This document shows positions 43,043 to 52,409 of a DNA stretch of 64,000 nucleotides, piece after piece. Origin of the DNA: DSWT01 sp035373625 (GTDB lineage Bacteria > Chloroflexota > Anaerolineae > B4-G1 > SLSP01); contig DAOSNS010000007.1 in NCBI GenBank assembly GCA_035373625.1, positions 1 to 64,000 of the forward strand, read 5' to 3'. Both the position numbers and the translations under genes were made by a program. Position 1 is the first letter of the stretch; each line of letters begins with the position of its first letter. The notes below the pieces were generated by a model. That model did not search any database and was not told the origin of the DNA. It was given only the letters and a program-made list of their open reading frames with translations.

Positions 43043-44068
43043 ATGGACGAACTTATTGTTTTGGCAGAAGCGCCGGAGTTGGAGTTTGACTATCTGGCCG
43101 ATTTCCAGCAGCACAAGAAGGTGCGGCAGAATTTGTTTTACACGACCGAGGGCGCGGAGACGTTCTACACGTATCGCGGGGCGGAGTTGGCGGAGATATG
43201 CTCGGATGACGAGTGCGCGTTCTTTGCCCGGCAGCCGTTTTGGACGGCGGACCGGCGCATCGCCTTCGTGAGCCTGGGATGCGGCAACGCCGGGCCGGAG
43301 AAGCCATTACTACAGGCGGCGAATACCGTTCACAGTGCCGGAGGCCCATCTGTGGTTTACTTTGGCGTGGATTCCTCGCGGACGATGCTAGAACTGGCGC
43401 AGCAGAACCTTGCTGAGGAGCACTTCCCCAAGAAATTCGTTTTGGCTGATTTTATCCGGCCTGATTTTGTGGAGAAGTGGCGCCCGCATCTCGCGGGGTT
43501 CGACACACAGGTGTACGCGATGCTTGGCGGCACGTTCGGCAACTTCGAGCAGGCCGTGATCGCCGAGGCGTTAGCGCGCATCGTTCCCGATGGTCACTAT
43601 CTCTATCTGGACGTTGTCCCCCAATTCGACACACCGGACAAAAACGAGCAGTTGCGCAACCGTTTAATCCATTTGCCGCAGAACCTCAGCTTGTTCTTTA
43701 TCAACCTGTTGGAAAAACTGTGCATTGACCAGGCTGCCGGCGAGCTGGTCAGTGAGGAAATCTACGAGGCGGATGTGGACGCGCTGCGGTACGTTGTATC
43801 GTTCCGTGTCCGTGAGCCGCTGGAATTCCCGTGCTTTGGCGGCGTTGTGCGTTGCCTGCCCGGCGAAGCGATCGAGCTGATGAACGTCCGCGCCTACAAG
43901 CCCGCCGCCTTGCAGAAGTTTATGGCGGGCTGGGGCTTCCGCTACCTCGACACCTACACGCCCGATGTAGGCAACCTGGCGCACCTGTGGCAGCGGTTTT
44001 TGTTTCAGAAGAACCGAACCTGCGGTACAGCCCCGATAATGAAAATGATCGCAGGACTATCTGACTAA
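43043..44068 (+). CDS. EgtD-like SAM-dependent methyltransferase
   Basis: A 341-residue methyltransferase with the SAM loop VSLGCGNAGPEKPLL, an acidic VDSSRTML, and YAMLGGTFGNFE, the hallmark region of histidine-specific methyltransferases (EgtD, Methyltransf_33). The ergothioneine partner EgtB is not in the window, so the substrate may differ. ATG follows AAGGAGTGT. The last residues (GLSD) and stop codon come from a CTATCTGAC repeat. The gene has its own upstream space after the lon terminator. Confidence 0.75.
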   Translation: MDELIVLAEAPELEFDYLADFQQHKKVRQNLFYTTEGAETFYTYRGAELAEICSDDECAFFARQPFWTADRRIAFVSLGCGNAGPEKPLLQAANTVHSAGGPSVVYFGVDSSRTMLELAQQNLAEEHFPKKFVLADFIRPDFVEKWRPHLAGFDTQVYAMLGGTFGNFEQAVIAEALARIVPDGHYLYLDVVPQFDTPDKNEQLRNRLIHLPQNLSLFFINLLEKLCIDQAAGELVSEEIYEADVDALRYVVSFRVREPLEFPCFGGVVRCLPGEAIELMNVRAYKPAALQKFMAGWGFRYLDTYTPDVGNLAHLWQRFLFQKNRTCGTAPIMKMIAGLSD

Positions 44069-44096
44069 CGACTATCAGACTATTTTTAGAGACTAT
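44058..44096. repeat. CTATCTGAC/TAACGAC short array
   Basis: Four units (CTATCTGA, CTAACGA, CTATCAGA, CTATTTTTAGAGA) overlap the methyltransferase stop codon and run to the ribosome site of the GH4 gene. Confidence 0.75.
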
Positions 44097-44114
44097 TTTT
44101 GAGGAGGCTATTCT

Positions 44115-45497
44115 ATGATCAAAATTGCAATTATTGGCGCCGGAAGTTTGACGTTCACGCGGCGGCTGGTGATGGACATTCTCGCCGTCCCTGAACTGCG
44201 GGACACGGAGTTCCGCTTCATGGACATCAACCCGACGTATTTGGAGATGGTCACCAACGTTTGCCGCAAGATGATTGCGGATAGCGACGTTCCGGCGACC
44301 ATTCTCCCCACGCTTAACCAGCGTGAGGCGATTGCCGGCGCGGATTACGTCTTCTGCCTGGCGCGGGTGGGGGGCCTGGAGGCGTTCCGCTATGACATCG
44401 AAATCCCGCTGAAGTACGGCGTGGATCAGTGCGTGGGCGACACGTTGGGGCCGGGCGGCGTCTTCTACGCGCTGCGCACCATCCCCGTGCTGCTCGACAT
44501 CGCCAAAGACATGCGCGAGGTCGCGCCGGGCGCGTTGCTGCTCAACTATTCCAATCCCATGGCGATGAACACCTGGGCCGTGCGACGTGCGGGCGGTGTG
44601 CCGGTCGTGGGATTGTGCCACGGTGTCCAGGGCGGGCATTATCAAATTGCCGAGGTGTTGGGACTGCCGCCGGAGGAAGTGGATTTCGTCTGCGCAGGCA
44701 TCAATCACCAGACGTGGTACATCCAGGTGACGCACAAGGGCAAGGACATGACACCCTATCTGCTCGAAGCCTTCGAGAAGCACCCCAAGTATTCGCAGAC
44801 CGAAAAGGTGCGCATAGACATCCTGCGGCGCTTCGGCTACTACTCGACGGAATCCAACGGCCATCTGAGCGAGTATGTGCCGTGGTATCGCAAACGGCCC
44901 GGCGAGATCAAGGACTGGATTTCGCTCGATAGCTGGATCAACGGCGAGACCGGCGGTTATCTGCGCGTGACCACCGAGAGCCGCAACGAATATGAGCAGC
45001 TCTATCCCAAGTACATGAGTGGCGAAGTGGATATGATCCGTTTGGGCGACCGCAGCAGTGAGCATGGCTCGTACATCATCGAGTCGTTGGAGACCGGGCG
45101 GGTGTATCGCGGGCATTTCAACGTGGCGAACACGGGCCTCATCACCAACCTGCCCGACGGCTGCACCGTGGAATTGCCCTGCTACGTGGACGGCAACGGC
45201 ATCAGCCCGGCGTGGGTGGGCGCGCTGCCGATGGCGTGCGCGGCGACGTGTCGCGTCAGCATCAACGTACAGGAGATGGCGGTCGAGGCGGCGCTGACGG
45301 GCAACCGCGAGCTGGTCAAACTCGCCGTGCTCCACGACCCATTGACCGGCGCCGTCTGCAACACCGCCGAAGTCTGGGCGATGTGCGACGAGATGTTCGA
45401 CGCGCTGGCCCCCTGGCTCCCGCAGTTCAACGGCGAAGGGCGCACGTGGCCCGACATCCCGCAGCCCAATGGTGGCATCTTGCGGTTCCCAAAGTAG
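44115..45497 (+). CDS. GH4 alpha-galactosidase
   Basis: A 460-residue NAD+ and Mn2+-dependent glycosidase. The N-terminal Rossmann motif is KIAIIGAGSLTFTRRL; LCHGVQGG supplies the metal Cys and His and GINHQTWY the next ligand, both as in MelA-type alpha-galactosidases rather than 6-phospho-glucosidases (which have CN). It would release galactose from alpha-galactosides such as melibiose in the cytoplasm. No transporter or regulator is adjacent. ATG at 44115 after TGAGGAGGCTATTCT. Confidence 0.9.
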   Translation: MIKIAIIGAGSLTFTRRLVMDILAVPELRDTEFRFMDINPTYLEMVTNVCRKMIADSDVPATILPTLNQREAIAGADYVFCLARVGGLEAFRYDIEIPLKYGVDQCVGDTLGPGGVFYALRTIPVLLDIAKDMREVAPGALLLNYSNPMAMNTWAVRRAGGVPVVGLCHGVQGGHYQIAEVLGLPPEEVDFVCAGINHQTWYIQVTHKGKDMTPYLLEAFEKHPKYSQTEKVRIDILRRFGYYSTESNGHLSEYVPWYRKRPGEIKDWISLDSWINGETGGYLRVTTESRNEYEQLYPKYMSGEVDMIRLGDRSSEHGSYIIESLETGRVYRGHFNVANTGLITNLPDGCTVELPCYVDGNGISPAWVGALPMACAATCRVSINVQEMAVEAALTGNRELVKLAVLHDPLTGAVCNTAEVWAMCDEMFDALAPWLPQFNGEGRTWPDIPQPNGGILRFPK

Positions 45498-45502
45498 CTA
45501 AA

Positions 45503-45573
45503 GTAGACGGTAGGCGGTAGACGGTAGACGGGGGAAAATCCATGTCTACCGTCTACTGTTTTCTGTCTACCGG
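45503..45573. repeat. GGTAGAC inverted array
   Basis: Left arm GTAGACGGTAGGCGGTAGAC and further units (45503-45529), right arm TGTCTACCGTCTACTG and TGTCTACCGG (45543-45572). The arms can pair to form a hairpin directly after the alpha-galactosidase gene. Confidence 0.88.
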
Positions 45574-45652
45574 TATGCCGTTTAACTTTCAAAGATGGGC
45601 ATAACTTCAGTGTAATCCTCACGATCGTCTTGCTATACTTGAGGAAGCAAAA

Positions 45653-45768
45653 AGGGGATTGGGGATTATGGGGATTAGGGATTTGGGATCAGGCAGCCTG
45701 TCTTCCCCTAGACTACCAGACTACTTGACTACCAGACTACCAGACTACTTGACTACCAGACTACCGAC
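45653..45768. repeat. GGGGATTA array followed by CTACCAGA array
   Basis: GGGGATTGGGGATTATGGGG and related units at 45653-45690, then CTACCAGA/CTACTTGA units at 45710-45768. Two families are again arranged side by side before the next gene. Confidence 0.85.
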
Positions 45769-45794
45769 AACATGACTTTTGACAAGGAGTCCGT

Positions 45795-48700
45795 ATGGCA
45801 GACTATCGTATCGCAGCGCATCCGATTCTTCCGATTCCTCCCGACGATTTTGTCGAATTCACCTGGCAAGGCCAGCCGTTGACGGCGCGGCGCGGGGAGA
45901 TGATCGCGTCGGCGTTGTTCGCGCATGGCATCCACGTGTTCGGGCATCATCACCGGGATGGCTCGCCGCAGGGCATTTTCTGCGCGAACGGGCAATGTTC
46001 GCAGTGCCTCGTCATCGCCGACGGCTTGCCGGTGAAGGCGTGTATGACGCCCGTGACGCCCGGCATGGCCGTCGAGCCACTGGAAGGGTTACCGGTGCTG
46101 CCGCCGGTAGCGGAACCGCCACCTCTGCATGCATTACAAACCGTTGACGTGCCTGTGCTCATCATCGGCGGCGGGCCGGCGGGGATGTCGGCGGCGATCC
46201 AGTTGGCACAGTACGGCGTCCGCGTGCTGTTGGTGGATGACAAATCACGCCTCGGCGGGAAGCTGGTCTTGCAGACGCACCGCTTCTTCGGCTCCGTGGA
46301 CGCCGTCTACGCGGGCACGCGCGGTATTGACATCGCCACCCGCCTCGAAGGTGAAGTTCGCCGCCACGCCAACATCGAAGTCTGGCTCAATACCACCGCG
46401 CTGGCCGTGTTCAGCGACAGGATGGTGGGCGTTTTGAGAACGGCAAATGGCGAATGGCAAATGGCAAATGGCGAATCAGTGAATCAGCGAATGGGTAAAT
46501 CAGCAGTCACGCATCACGAATCCGAATCCCCTACTCCATACTCCGTACTCCATACTCCTCAGCCGGAATACGTGCTCGTGCATCCCGAAGTCCTCCTCGT
46601 CGCCGCGGGCGCGCGGGAGAAATCGCTGACGTTCAAGGGGAACACGCTGCCGGGGGTGTATGGCGCGGGGGCGTTCCAGACGTTGGTGAACCGCGATTTG
46701 GTGAAAGCCGCGCAGCGCCTTTTCATCGTCGGTGGCGGGAACGTCGGGTTGATCGCGGGGTATCACGCGCTGCAAGCCGGTATCGAGGTGGTGGGGCTGG
46801 TGGAGGCGCTGCCGGAATGTGGCGGGTACAAGGTCCACCGGGACAAGCTCGCCCGCTTCGGCGTGCCGATTTACACGTCACACACGATTCTGTCCGCCAA
46901 TGGGCGCGATCATGTGGAATCGGTGACGATTGCGCAGGTGGATGAGCGTTTCCAGCCAATCCCCGGCACGGAGAAGTCCTTCGCCTGCGACACGGTACTC
47001 ATCGCCGTGGGCCTCGACCCGGTGAACGAGTTCACGCAGAAAGCGCGGGCGTTTGGGATGACGGTCTTCGACGCAGGCGATGCCCAGGAGATTGCGGAGG
47101 CGTCGGCGGCGATGTTTTCCGGCAAGATTCGCGGGCTGGAGATCGCGCGGGCGCTCGGCGCGACGACAGAGCTGGTCCCCGACGAGTGGCGGCGCACCGG
47201 CGACATCCTCAAATCGCATCCCGGCGCGGTGATCCCGGAACGCATCCCCGCGCAGGAGGAGGGCATTTTCCCGGTCTTCCACTGCTCGCAGGAGATCCCG
47301 TGCAATCCCTGCACCTCGGTCTGCCCACAGCAGTTGATCTACATTGACCCAACTGACATCCGCAACATTCCCACCTACCTGGGGGCGGAGGCGGGGAAGG
47401 CGTGCCTGGGCTGCGAACAGTGCGTCGCCGTCTGTCCGGGGCTGGCGATCACGCTGGTGGACTACCGCAAGGACGCCGAGATGCCCACGGTGACGCTGGC
47501 CTACGAGTTCCTGGCGAGCAACATCGCCGTCGGCGATCGCGTGACGGCGCTCGATGCGGTCGGCAATGTCCTGGGTGATGTGGAAGTCGTGAGCGTGCGC
47601 GTCATCAAGCGCAACGACCGCACCGTGATGGTCAAGGTGCGCGCGCCGAAGGCCGTCGCTAAACTCATCGCCGGTTTGCGCGTGCAGCCGCCGGAAGTCG
47701 GATCGGCGCTGAGCGACGAGGTTGTTTCCCTTGATGATGATATGATCGTCTGTCGCTGCGAACGGGTGACAGCAGGCGAAATCCGCGCGCTGATCCGCAA
47801 GGGCTACCGTGACATCAACGAGATCAAGGCCGTCACCCGCGCCGGCATGGGCGCTTGCGGCGGCAAGACCTGCGCGGCTCTCACCCTGCGCCTTTTCCGC
47901 GAGGAAGGTATCTCCCTCGACGCCGTCACCCTCAACGTCCCGCGTCCCCTCTTCGTCGAAGTGCCTCTGGGCGTTTTTGCGGCTGAGCGCGAATTGCAAA
48001 TGGCAAATGGCAAATGGCAAATGGCGGATCACGCCTCACGCATCACGCATCCCCAATCCCCAATTACCAATCCCCAATCCCCAATTACCTCTGACGTGAT
48101 TATCGTCGGCGCGGGCAGCGTGGGCGTGCCGGCAGCGCTGGCGATGGCGCGGATGGGGCTGAAGGTGCGCGTGTTCGATGGGGCGCCGAGCCAGGGGCAG
48201 GGATCGAACAAGTCGGCGATTGGCGGGGTGCGCGCCACGCACTCCGATCCGGCGAAGATCCGCCTGTGCTTGCGCAGCCTGGAGATTTTCTCGACGTGGG
48301 AAGAGACCTACGGCCATAACATCGAATGGACGACGGGAGGGTACGCCTTCGTCGCCTACCGTGAGCAGGAGGCGCAGACGTTCAAGGAATTGCTCAAGGT
48401 GCAGCACGCCTACGGCCTCGACATTGACTGGTACGACCGCGACGATTTTCTGCGTATTGTCCCCGACGTGAATCCCGATGGCCTTCTCGGTGGAACGTTC
48501 TCGCCGCGCGACGGGCACTGCTCACCGCTGTTGGCCGGGCACGCCTTCTACGACGCGGCGAAGGCGGCGGGCGCGGTCTTCCACTTCAACGAGCCGGTGA
48601 CGGAGATTCTGATTGACGACACGATCACCGGCCGCCGCATCCGTGGGATTCGGACGAGCCAGGGGACGTATCACGCGCCGGTTGTCGTCAACGCTGCCGG

Positions 48701-49247
48701 AGCATGGGCGCAGGCGATTGGGCGTTTGGTGGGGATGACGCATCCCGTGCAGCCCGACTCGCACGAGGCCGGGATCACCGAGCCGGTGGCGCACTTCCTG
48801 GGACCGATGCTCGTGGACATTCGTCCCGCGCCGGGATCGGCGAACTACTACTTCTTCCAACTGCGGGATGGGCAGGTCGTTTTCTGTATCACGCCGCGAC
48901 CGAGCATTGTGGGCTTTGATCGCCGCGAAACGAGCGTTTTCCTGCCGCAGATCGCGTCGCGCATGGTGAATCTGGTTCCGCGTCTGGCGAACCTTCGCGT
49001 GCGGCGCACGTGGCGCGGCCTCTACCCGATGACGCCGGACGGCTCGCCGCTTGTCGGTTGGGCGCGCGAGGTGGGCGGCTACTTGATGGCGATTGGCATG
49101 TGCGGGCAAGGCTTCATGCTTGGCCCTGGTCTGGGTGAACTGCTGGCACGGATGGTCGCGCAGGAGGACTTGTCGCCGGAAGATCAGGAGGTGCTGAAGG
49201 TGCTCTCGCCGTATCGGGCGTTCGCGGGGCAGGAGGCGTTGAAGTAG
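45795..49247 (+). CDS. Multi-cofactor amine/amino-acid oxidoreductase, three HcnABC-like parts fused
   Basis: An 1150-residue fusion. N-terminal 2Fe-2S domain (CANGQCSQC, then KACMTP; about 60-95), NAD/FAD dehydrogenase with VLIIGGGPAGMSAAIQ (about 115) and FIVGGGNVGL, two 4Fe-4S sites (CNPCTSVCP, CLGCEQCVAVCPG), a BFD-like 2Fe-2S domain (CRCERVTAGEI, GACGGKTC), and a glycine/sarcosine-oxidase-like FAD domain from about residue 768 (VIIVGAGSVGVPAALA). The parts match subunits of sarcosine oxidase, hydrogen cyanide synthase and proline dehydrogenases. The amine substrate is unknown. Repeat-encoded stretches occur at residues 216-256 and 734-767; the second is the linker to the oxidase domain. 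Confidence 0.86.
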   Translation: MADYRIAAHPILPIPPDDFVEFTWQGQPLTARRGEMIASALFAHGIHVFGHHHRDGSPQGIFCANGQCSQCLVIADGLPVKACMTPVTPGMAVEPLEGLPVLPPVAEPPPLHALQTVDVPVLIIGGGPAGMSAAIQLAQYGVRVLLVDDKSRLGGKLVLQTHRFFGSVDAVYAGTRGIDIATRLEGEVRRHANIEVWLNTTALAVFSDRMVGVLRTANGEWQMANGESVNQRMGKSAVTHHESESPTPYSVLHTPQPEYVLVHPEVLLVAAGAREKSLTFKGNTLPGVYGAGAFQTLVNRDLVKAAQRLFIVGGGNVGLIAGYHALQAGIEVVGLVEALPECGGYKVHRDKLARFGVPIYTSHTILSANGRDHVESVTIAQVDERFQPIPGTEKSFACDTVLIAVGLDPVNEFTQKARAFGMTVFDAGDAQEIAEASAAMFSGKIRGLEIARALGATTELVPDEWRRTGDILKSHPGAVIPERIPAQEEGIFPVFHCSQEIPCNPCTSVCPQQLIYIDPTDIRNIPTYLGAEAGKACLGCEQCVAVCPGLAITLVDYRKDAEMPTVTLAYEFLASNIAVGDRVTALDAVGNVLGDVEVVSVRVIKRNDRTVMVKVRAPKAVAKLIAGLRVQPPEVGSALSDEVVSLDDDMIVCRCERVTAGEIRALIRKGYRDINEIKAVTRAGMGACGGKTCAALTLRLFREEGISLDAVTLNVPRPLFVEVPLGVFAAERELQMANGKWQMADHASRITHPQSPITNPQSPITSDVIIVGAGSVGVPAALAMARMGLKVRVFDGAPSQGQGSNKSAIGGVRATHSDPAKIRLCLRSLEIFSTWEETYGHNIEWTTGGYAFVAYREQEAQTFKELLKVQHAYGLDIDWYDRDDFLRIVPDVNPDGLLGGTFSPRDGHCSPLLAGHAFYDAAKAAGAVFHFNEPVTEILIDDTITGRRIRGIRTSQGTYHAPVVVNAAGAWAQAIGRLVGMTHPVQPDSHEAGITEPVAHFLGPMLVDIRPAPGSANYYFFQLRDGQVVFCITPRPSIVGFDRRETSVFLPQIASRMVNLVPRLANLRVRRTWRGLYPMTPDGSPLVGWAREVGGYLMAIGMCGQGFMLGPGLGELLARMVAQEDLSPEDQEVLKVLSPYRAFAGQEALK
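46440..46558. repeat. GCAAATG, GAATCAG and ACTCCATAC repeats inside the oxidoreductase
   Basis: GGCAAATGGCGAATGGCAAA and further units, then CACGCATCACGAATCCGAAT, then CCATACTCCGTACTCCATAC. Three families are chained in frame within the NAD/FAD dehydrogenase domain, coding about 40 low-complexity residues. Confidence 0.9.
47995..48092. repeat. GCAAATG, CACGCAT and CCCAATC repeats forming an interdomain linker
   Basis: TGCAAATGGCAAATGGCAAA units, then CACGCCTCACGCATCACGCA, then CCCCAATCCCCAATTACCAA twice. They are in frame and form the entire joint between the BFD-like domain and the oxidase domain. Confidence 0.92.
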
Positions 49248-49250
49248 GGG

Positions 49251-49275
49251 AGTGTGGAATATGGAGTATGGAGTA
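49251..49275. repeat. ATGGAGTATGGAGTA units
   Basis: GTGGAATATGGAGTATGGAG, the complement of the CTCCATA family, overlaps one possible start codon of the following small gene. Confidence 0.7.
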
Positions 49276-49428
49276 ATGAACGGACAAACGTTGGATGCGC
49301 TATTTACTTTGCAAAGTTTGTTGAGTCTACAAGGATCGGCGGCGGCAGCGCTTCTCGTGCCAAATGTGATAGGCTATCTGGTGGGCGAAAAATTTGATCT
49401 ATTAAACCTCGTCATCCGCAAGTTCTGA
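49276..49428 (+). CDS. Small hydrophobic protein, about 50 residues
   Basis: Reads MNGQTLDALFTLQSLLSLQG, then SAAAALLVPNVIGYLVGEKFDLLNLVIRKF. The middle is a probable membrane helix. An earlier in-frame ATG (49261) lies in the ATGGAGT repeat. It precedes another small membrane protein by 26 bases. I do not recognise it, and the coding call rests on length, a GGAGT ribosome-like site and hydrophobic pattern only. Confidence 0.45.
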   Translation: MNGQTLDALFTLQSLLSLQGSAAAALLVPNVIGYLVGEKFDLLNLVIRKF

Positions 49429-49454
49429 TGTTTCGTTGACGAAAGGGTGTTTTG

Positions 49455-49940
49455 ATGTACAAGGATGAGCTGTGGTATCGGAAGTTGGTGCGGGACATCG
49501 AGGAACACCGCTCGGATTTCACCGCCAAACAATGGCAAAGGTACCAGATGGAGTTTATGCTGCGCCTTGCCTTGCGGGTCAAGGACTCATCGGATGCTTG
49601 CGAGACGTGCCGCAGTTTTCAGCACACGTTGACCCGTCTGGAAGAGGAGTTCCTGGAATTGCCGGGATCAAAAGCGCAGCGCGGCTATCAGGATCAGCAG
49701 TTGCGACTGATGGGTGAGCACTTCGCCAAAACGCACCATCTCACCCCGCCGCGGTACTATTTGCGCCTGTACGCTTATTACGGACTGATTGCCGGCATGC
49801 TTTCCGGGATCATCCTGGGACTGATTGCTTTGGGCAACGGCATTTACCTGCCGGCCAGCACTGTGGCGGGATTGCTGCTGGGGGGCCTCTACGGCAATGG
49901 TGAAGACGCTCGTGCCAATCGCGAACGGCGAACGATCTGA
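49455..49940 (+). CDS. Small two-helix membrane protein, unknown function
   Basis: A 161-residue protein. A hydrophilic, charged N-terminal two-thirds (KLVRDIEEHRSDF, ACETCRSF, LTRLEEEFLELPG) is followed by two C-terminal transmembrane segments (YYGLIAGMLSGIILGLIALG and AGLLLGGLYG). I do not recognise a family. The ATG at 49455 is used, not the preceding TTG. The 3' end abuts the dispersed element at 49946-50072. Confidence 0.7.
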   Translation: MYKDELWYRKLVRDIEEHRSDFTAKQWQRYQMEFMLRLALRVKDSSDACETCRSFQHTLTRLEEEFLELPGSKAQRGYQDQQLRLMGEHFAKTHHLTPPRYYLRLYAYYGLIAGMLSGIILGLIALGNGIYLPASTVAGLLLGGLYGNGEDARANRERRTI

Positions 49941-49945
49941 CCTCA

Positions 49946-50072
49946 GGGCTTTATCATTCTCGTTACAGCAACTTCATTTGGCTTCGAGCGGATCGCCAGA
50001 TCCGCGTTGCTCAACCTCTATCAGCTAACACGGGGAACTGGCGTTCCCCTCGTAGCAAGAATGATAAGGGCC
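49946..50072. mobile_element. Dispersed element with imperfect terminal inverted repeats
   Basis: Starts GGGCTTTATCATTCTCGTTA and ends with GTAGCAAGAATGATAAGGGC, which is close to its complement, giving about 20-base imperfect ends. Inside are palindromes GAGCGGATCGCCAGATCCGC and GGGGAACTGGCGTTCCCCTC. The same start, GATCGCCAGATCCGC and GGGGAACTGGCGTTCCCC blocks recur in reverse at 58067-58462. Size (127 bases) and lack of genes fit a MITE-like repeat. Confidence 0.75.
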
Positions 50073-50156
50073 TGATCTGACCTTGACTTTTCCGTTTTTT
50101 GCCTTATCATATAATATTGTGATGGTTTTATAATTTATTCCTCAGGACTTTTCGTG

Positions 50157-51431
50157 ATGCAGCGAAGATTCTGGCTGGTCTTTGTCCTGTGCTTGATGGT
50201 GCCACTTGCCCGCCCTGCGCTGGCGTCTTCAGTCGCGCCGCCGGCCGTTGACGACGCGCCCGCATTGATGGAGAGCAGTGCGTGGACGGCGCATACCTTG
50301 CGGTTGGGCGAACAGGCAAGTTGTCTGGCCTTGCGCAGTGGGTTGGATTTGTCCGCCGTTGCCGTGGCTAATCGCGTTTTGAATCCCTCGTTGTTGCGTG
50401 CCGGGCAGACATTGAATCTTCCCCCGGCTGAATCCCTGTCTCTGGCTGCCGTCCATGCCGGCGAAACGCTGTTGACTTTTGCTGCGCGCCACGGTTTGTC
50501 ATTGTGGGAGGTGCGGCGGCTTAATTCGGGGCCCTGGTATACCGGCAAAGCCGTGCGCTTCCCCGGCGCTTCCCCGGAGACTTGCCTCCCTTATCCATTG
50601 ACGACATTCTCCGTATCCCCGCAACCCGTCATCCGTGGGCGCACGGCGATGTTCGTTTTCGAGACAACGGAGCCAGCGGCCTGTGAGATCACCTATCTGG
50701 GGCAGACGGAGCCGTGTTATCCGCTGGATGATGCGCACCTTTACGCACTGGTGGGCCTTTCGGCACTGATAGATCCGGGTTCATATCCCGTGAAAGTCAC
50801 CGTGCAGGCCGATGGCCTGGAAACGACGTTCACCGTGCCGCTCAACGTCAACGCCGGGCGGTATGGCTACCAGTACATTGATCCCCCGGCCTCGCTTTCA
50901 AAGCTGATGGACCCCGACCTTATGCAAGGAGAGTTGGATTATCTTGCCACCTGGCGCACCATTCGCACCCCGGAACGCGCCTGGAGTTTGCCGCTTGCTT
51001 TTCCATTGCCGGCGCGTGTGTCTATCTCGGCCAATTATGGCGATCGGCGCTCGTATGGGGGGATGGTCAATGGGTATCACTCCGGCGTGGATTACCGCGC
51101 GTGGGGTGGGATGCGCGTGCTCGCGCCTGCGGATGGTGTGGTTGTGCTCGCCGAACGGTTGGAGGCGCGGGGAAACGCCGTGTTGATTGATCACGGCGGC
51201 GGCTTGATGACCGGTTACTGGCACCTGTCGCGGATTGATGTCCAGGTGGGGCAGCATGTGAGGCGCGGTGAGGCATTCGCGTTGGTCGGTAACACCGGTC
51301 TTTCGACCGGTGCGCACCTGCATTGGGAAATGTGGGTCAACGGTGTGTCGGTGGACAGCAGCCAGTGGCTTAGTGATGACGCTTTCCCCGGATTGCAGCT
51401 CTCCCCATTGACGCCCGCACATGAGCCGTAA
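50157..51431 (+). CDS. Secreted LysM/M23 peptidoglycan peptidase
   Basis: A 424-residue protein. A signal peptide (RRFWLVFVLCLMVPLARPALA) is followed by two LysM-like repeats (about 45-140: HTLRLGEQASCLALRSGLDL, VHAGETLLTFAARHGLS), an Ig-like stretch, and a C-terminal M23/LytM metallopeptidase with zinc ligands in HSGVDY and AHLHWEM and the catalytic YWHLSR. It should cut cell-wall peptides or act in envelope remodelling. Start ATG at 50157; the preceding GTG at 50154 is also possible. Confidence 0.88.
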   Translation: MQRRFWLVFVLCLMVPLARPALASSVAPPAVDDAPALMESSAWTAHTLRLGEQASCLALRSGLDLSAVAVANRVLNPSLLRAGQTLNLPPAESLSLAAVHAGETLLTFAARHGLSLWEVRRLNSGPWYTGKAVRFPGASPETCLPYPLTTFSVSPQPVIRGRTAMFVFETTEPAACEITYLGQTEPCYPLDDAHLYALVGLSALIDPGSYPVKVTVQADGLETTFTVPLNVNAGRYGYQYIDPPASLSKLMDPDLMQGELDYLATWRTIRTPERAWSLPLAFPLPARVSISANYGDRRSYGGMVNGYHSGVDYRAWGGMRVLAPADGVVVLAERLEARGNAVLIDHGGGLMTGYWHLSRIDVQVGQHVRRGEAFALVGNTGLSTGAHLHWEMWVNGVSVDSSQWLSDDAFPGLQLSPLTPAHEP

Positions 51432-51524
51432 GACAGAAGTATTGGGCGGCATTGTAATGGCGTGCGTATGCCTTATGGGCATCATGGACGGGATTGATCT
51501 TTGGAAATGGTAATAGGCCGGTTA

Positions 51525-52400
51525 ATGAAGAGAAACAGCACACCCTCCCCAGTTATTAAGCGAAGTAAAAAACGGATAATAGCATTTGGGTGGTATGGAG
51601 GGAAATATTCGCATCTTGATTGGCTTTTGCCTTTACTTCCCCCGTGCCATCATTATTGCGAACCGTATGGCGGTTCTGCCGCTGTTTTGCTGAATCGAGA
51701 CCCTTCACCCGTAGAGACCTACAATGACATTGATGGCGAAATTGCGAACTTCTTCCGAGTCTTACGAGACGAACCGGAACGTTTAATAAGGGCAATTGGC
51801 CTCACCCCCTTTTCGCGTGAAGAGTTCGCAATAGCCTGTGAAATAGACCCAACTTTAGATCCCATTGAACGTGCAAGAAGATCCTATGTGCGTGCTCGCC
51901 AAGTGCGGACAGGATTAGCGCAATCTGCAACATTAGGACGATGGGCTAATTGCAAGAACACCAGCAGAGCGGGTATGGCAGGCGCTGTCTCGCGCTGGCT
52001 CGGTGCAATTGAGGATTTGCCGGATATAGCGTTGCGTTTATTGCGTGTTCAAATTGAAAACAGACCTGCCGTTGAAGTCATACGTTTGTATGATTCGCCA
52101 GATACGCTTTTTTATTGTGATCCTCCGTATGTTCATGAGACTCGGGGTGATAACAATGCTTATGCTTACGAAATGAGCGATGAAGAACACCATGAGTTGG
52201 CATTGGTATTGAATTCAGTTCAGGGTCTTGTGGCTATTTCGGGTTATGATTGTGAATTGATGAATGAGTTGTACCCTTCTCCCAAGTGGTACAAGAACGT
52301 TGCCCCGGCCAAAACAATACACTCAACTAAAGATGAGCGCACTGAGATTTTATGGACAAATTACGATCCAAAAGCAATTTATTCAAGAACACTATTTTAG
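51525..52400 (+). CDS. D12-class DNA adenine methyltransferase
   Basis: About 291 residues. The SAM motif FGWYGGKYSHL opens the domain and the catalytic YCDPPYVHE (DPPY) follows, the order of class D12 (Dam-like) N6-adenine methylases. Codon use is more AT-rich than the neighbours, suggesting recent transfer. The ATG at 51525 is a conservative choice; starts at 51501 (TTG) and 51507 are also in frame. It is followed after six bases by an endonuclease-like gene, so it was probably the protective half of a restriction-modification pair. Confidence 0.88.
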   Translation: MKRNSTPSPVIKRSKKRIIAFGWYGGKYSHLDWLLPLLPPCHHYCEPYGGSAAVLLNRDPSPVETYNDIDGEIANFFRVLRDEPERLIRAIGLTPFSREEFAIACEIDPTLDPIERARRSYVRARQVRTGLAQSATLGRWANCKNTSRAGMAGAVSRWLGAIEDLPDIALRLLRVQIENRPAVEVIRLYDSPDTLFYCDPPYVHETRGDNNAYAYEMSDEEHHELALVLNSVQGLVAISGYDCELMNELYPSPKWYKNVAPAKTIHSTKDERTEILWTNYDPKAIYSRTLF

Positions 52401-52409
52401 GGTAGGATG

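Noticed and set aside
43920..45335. A 471-codon minus-strand frame opposite the alpha-galactosidase
   Set aside because: Antisense of the GH4 gene, whose plus-strand product has clear catalytic motifs. The antisense peptide is rich in Arg/His/Ala, as expected of a shadow frame.
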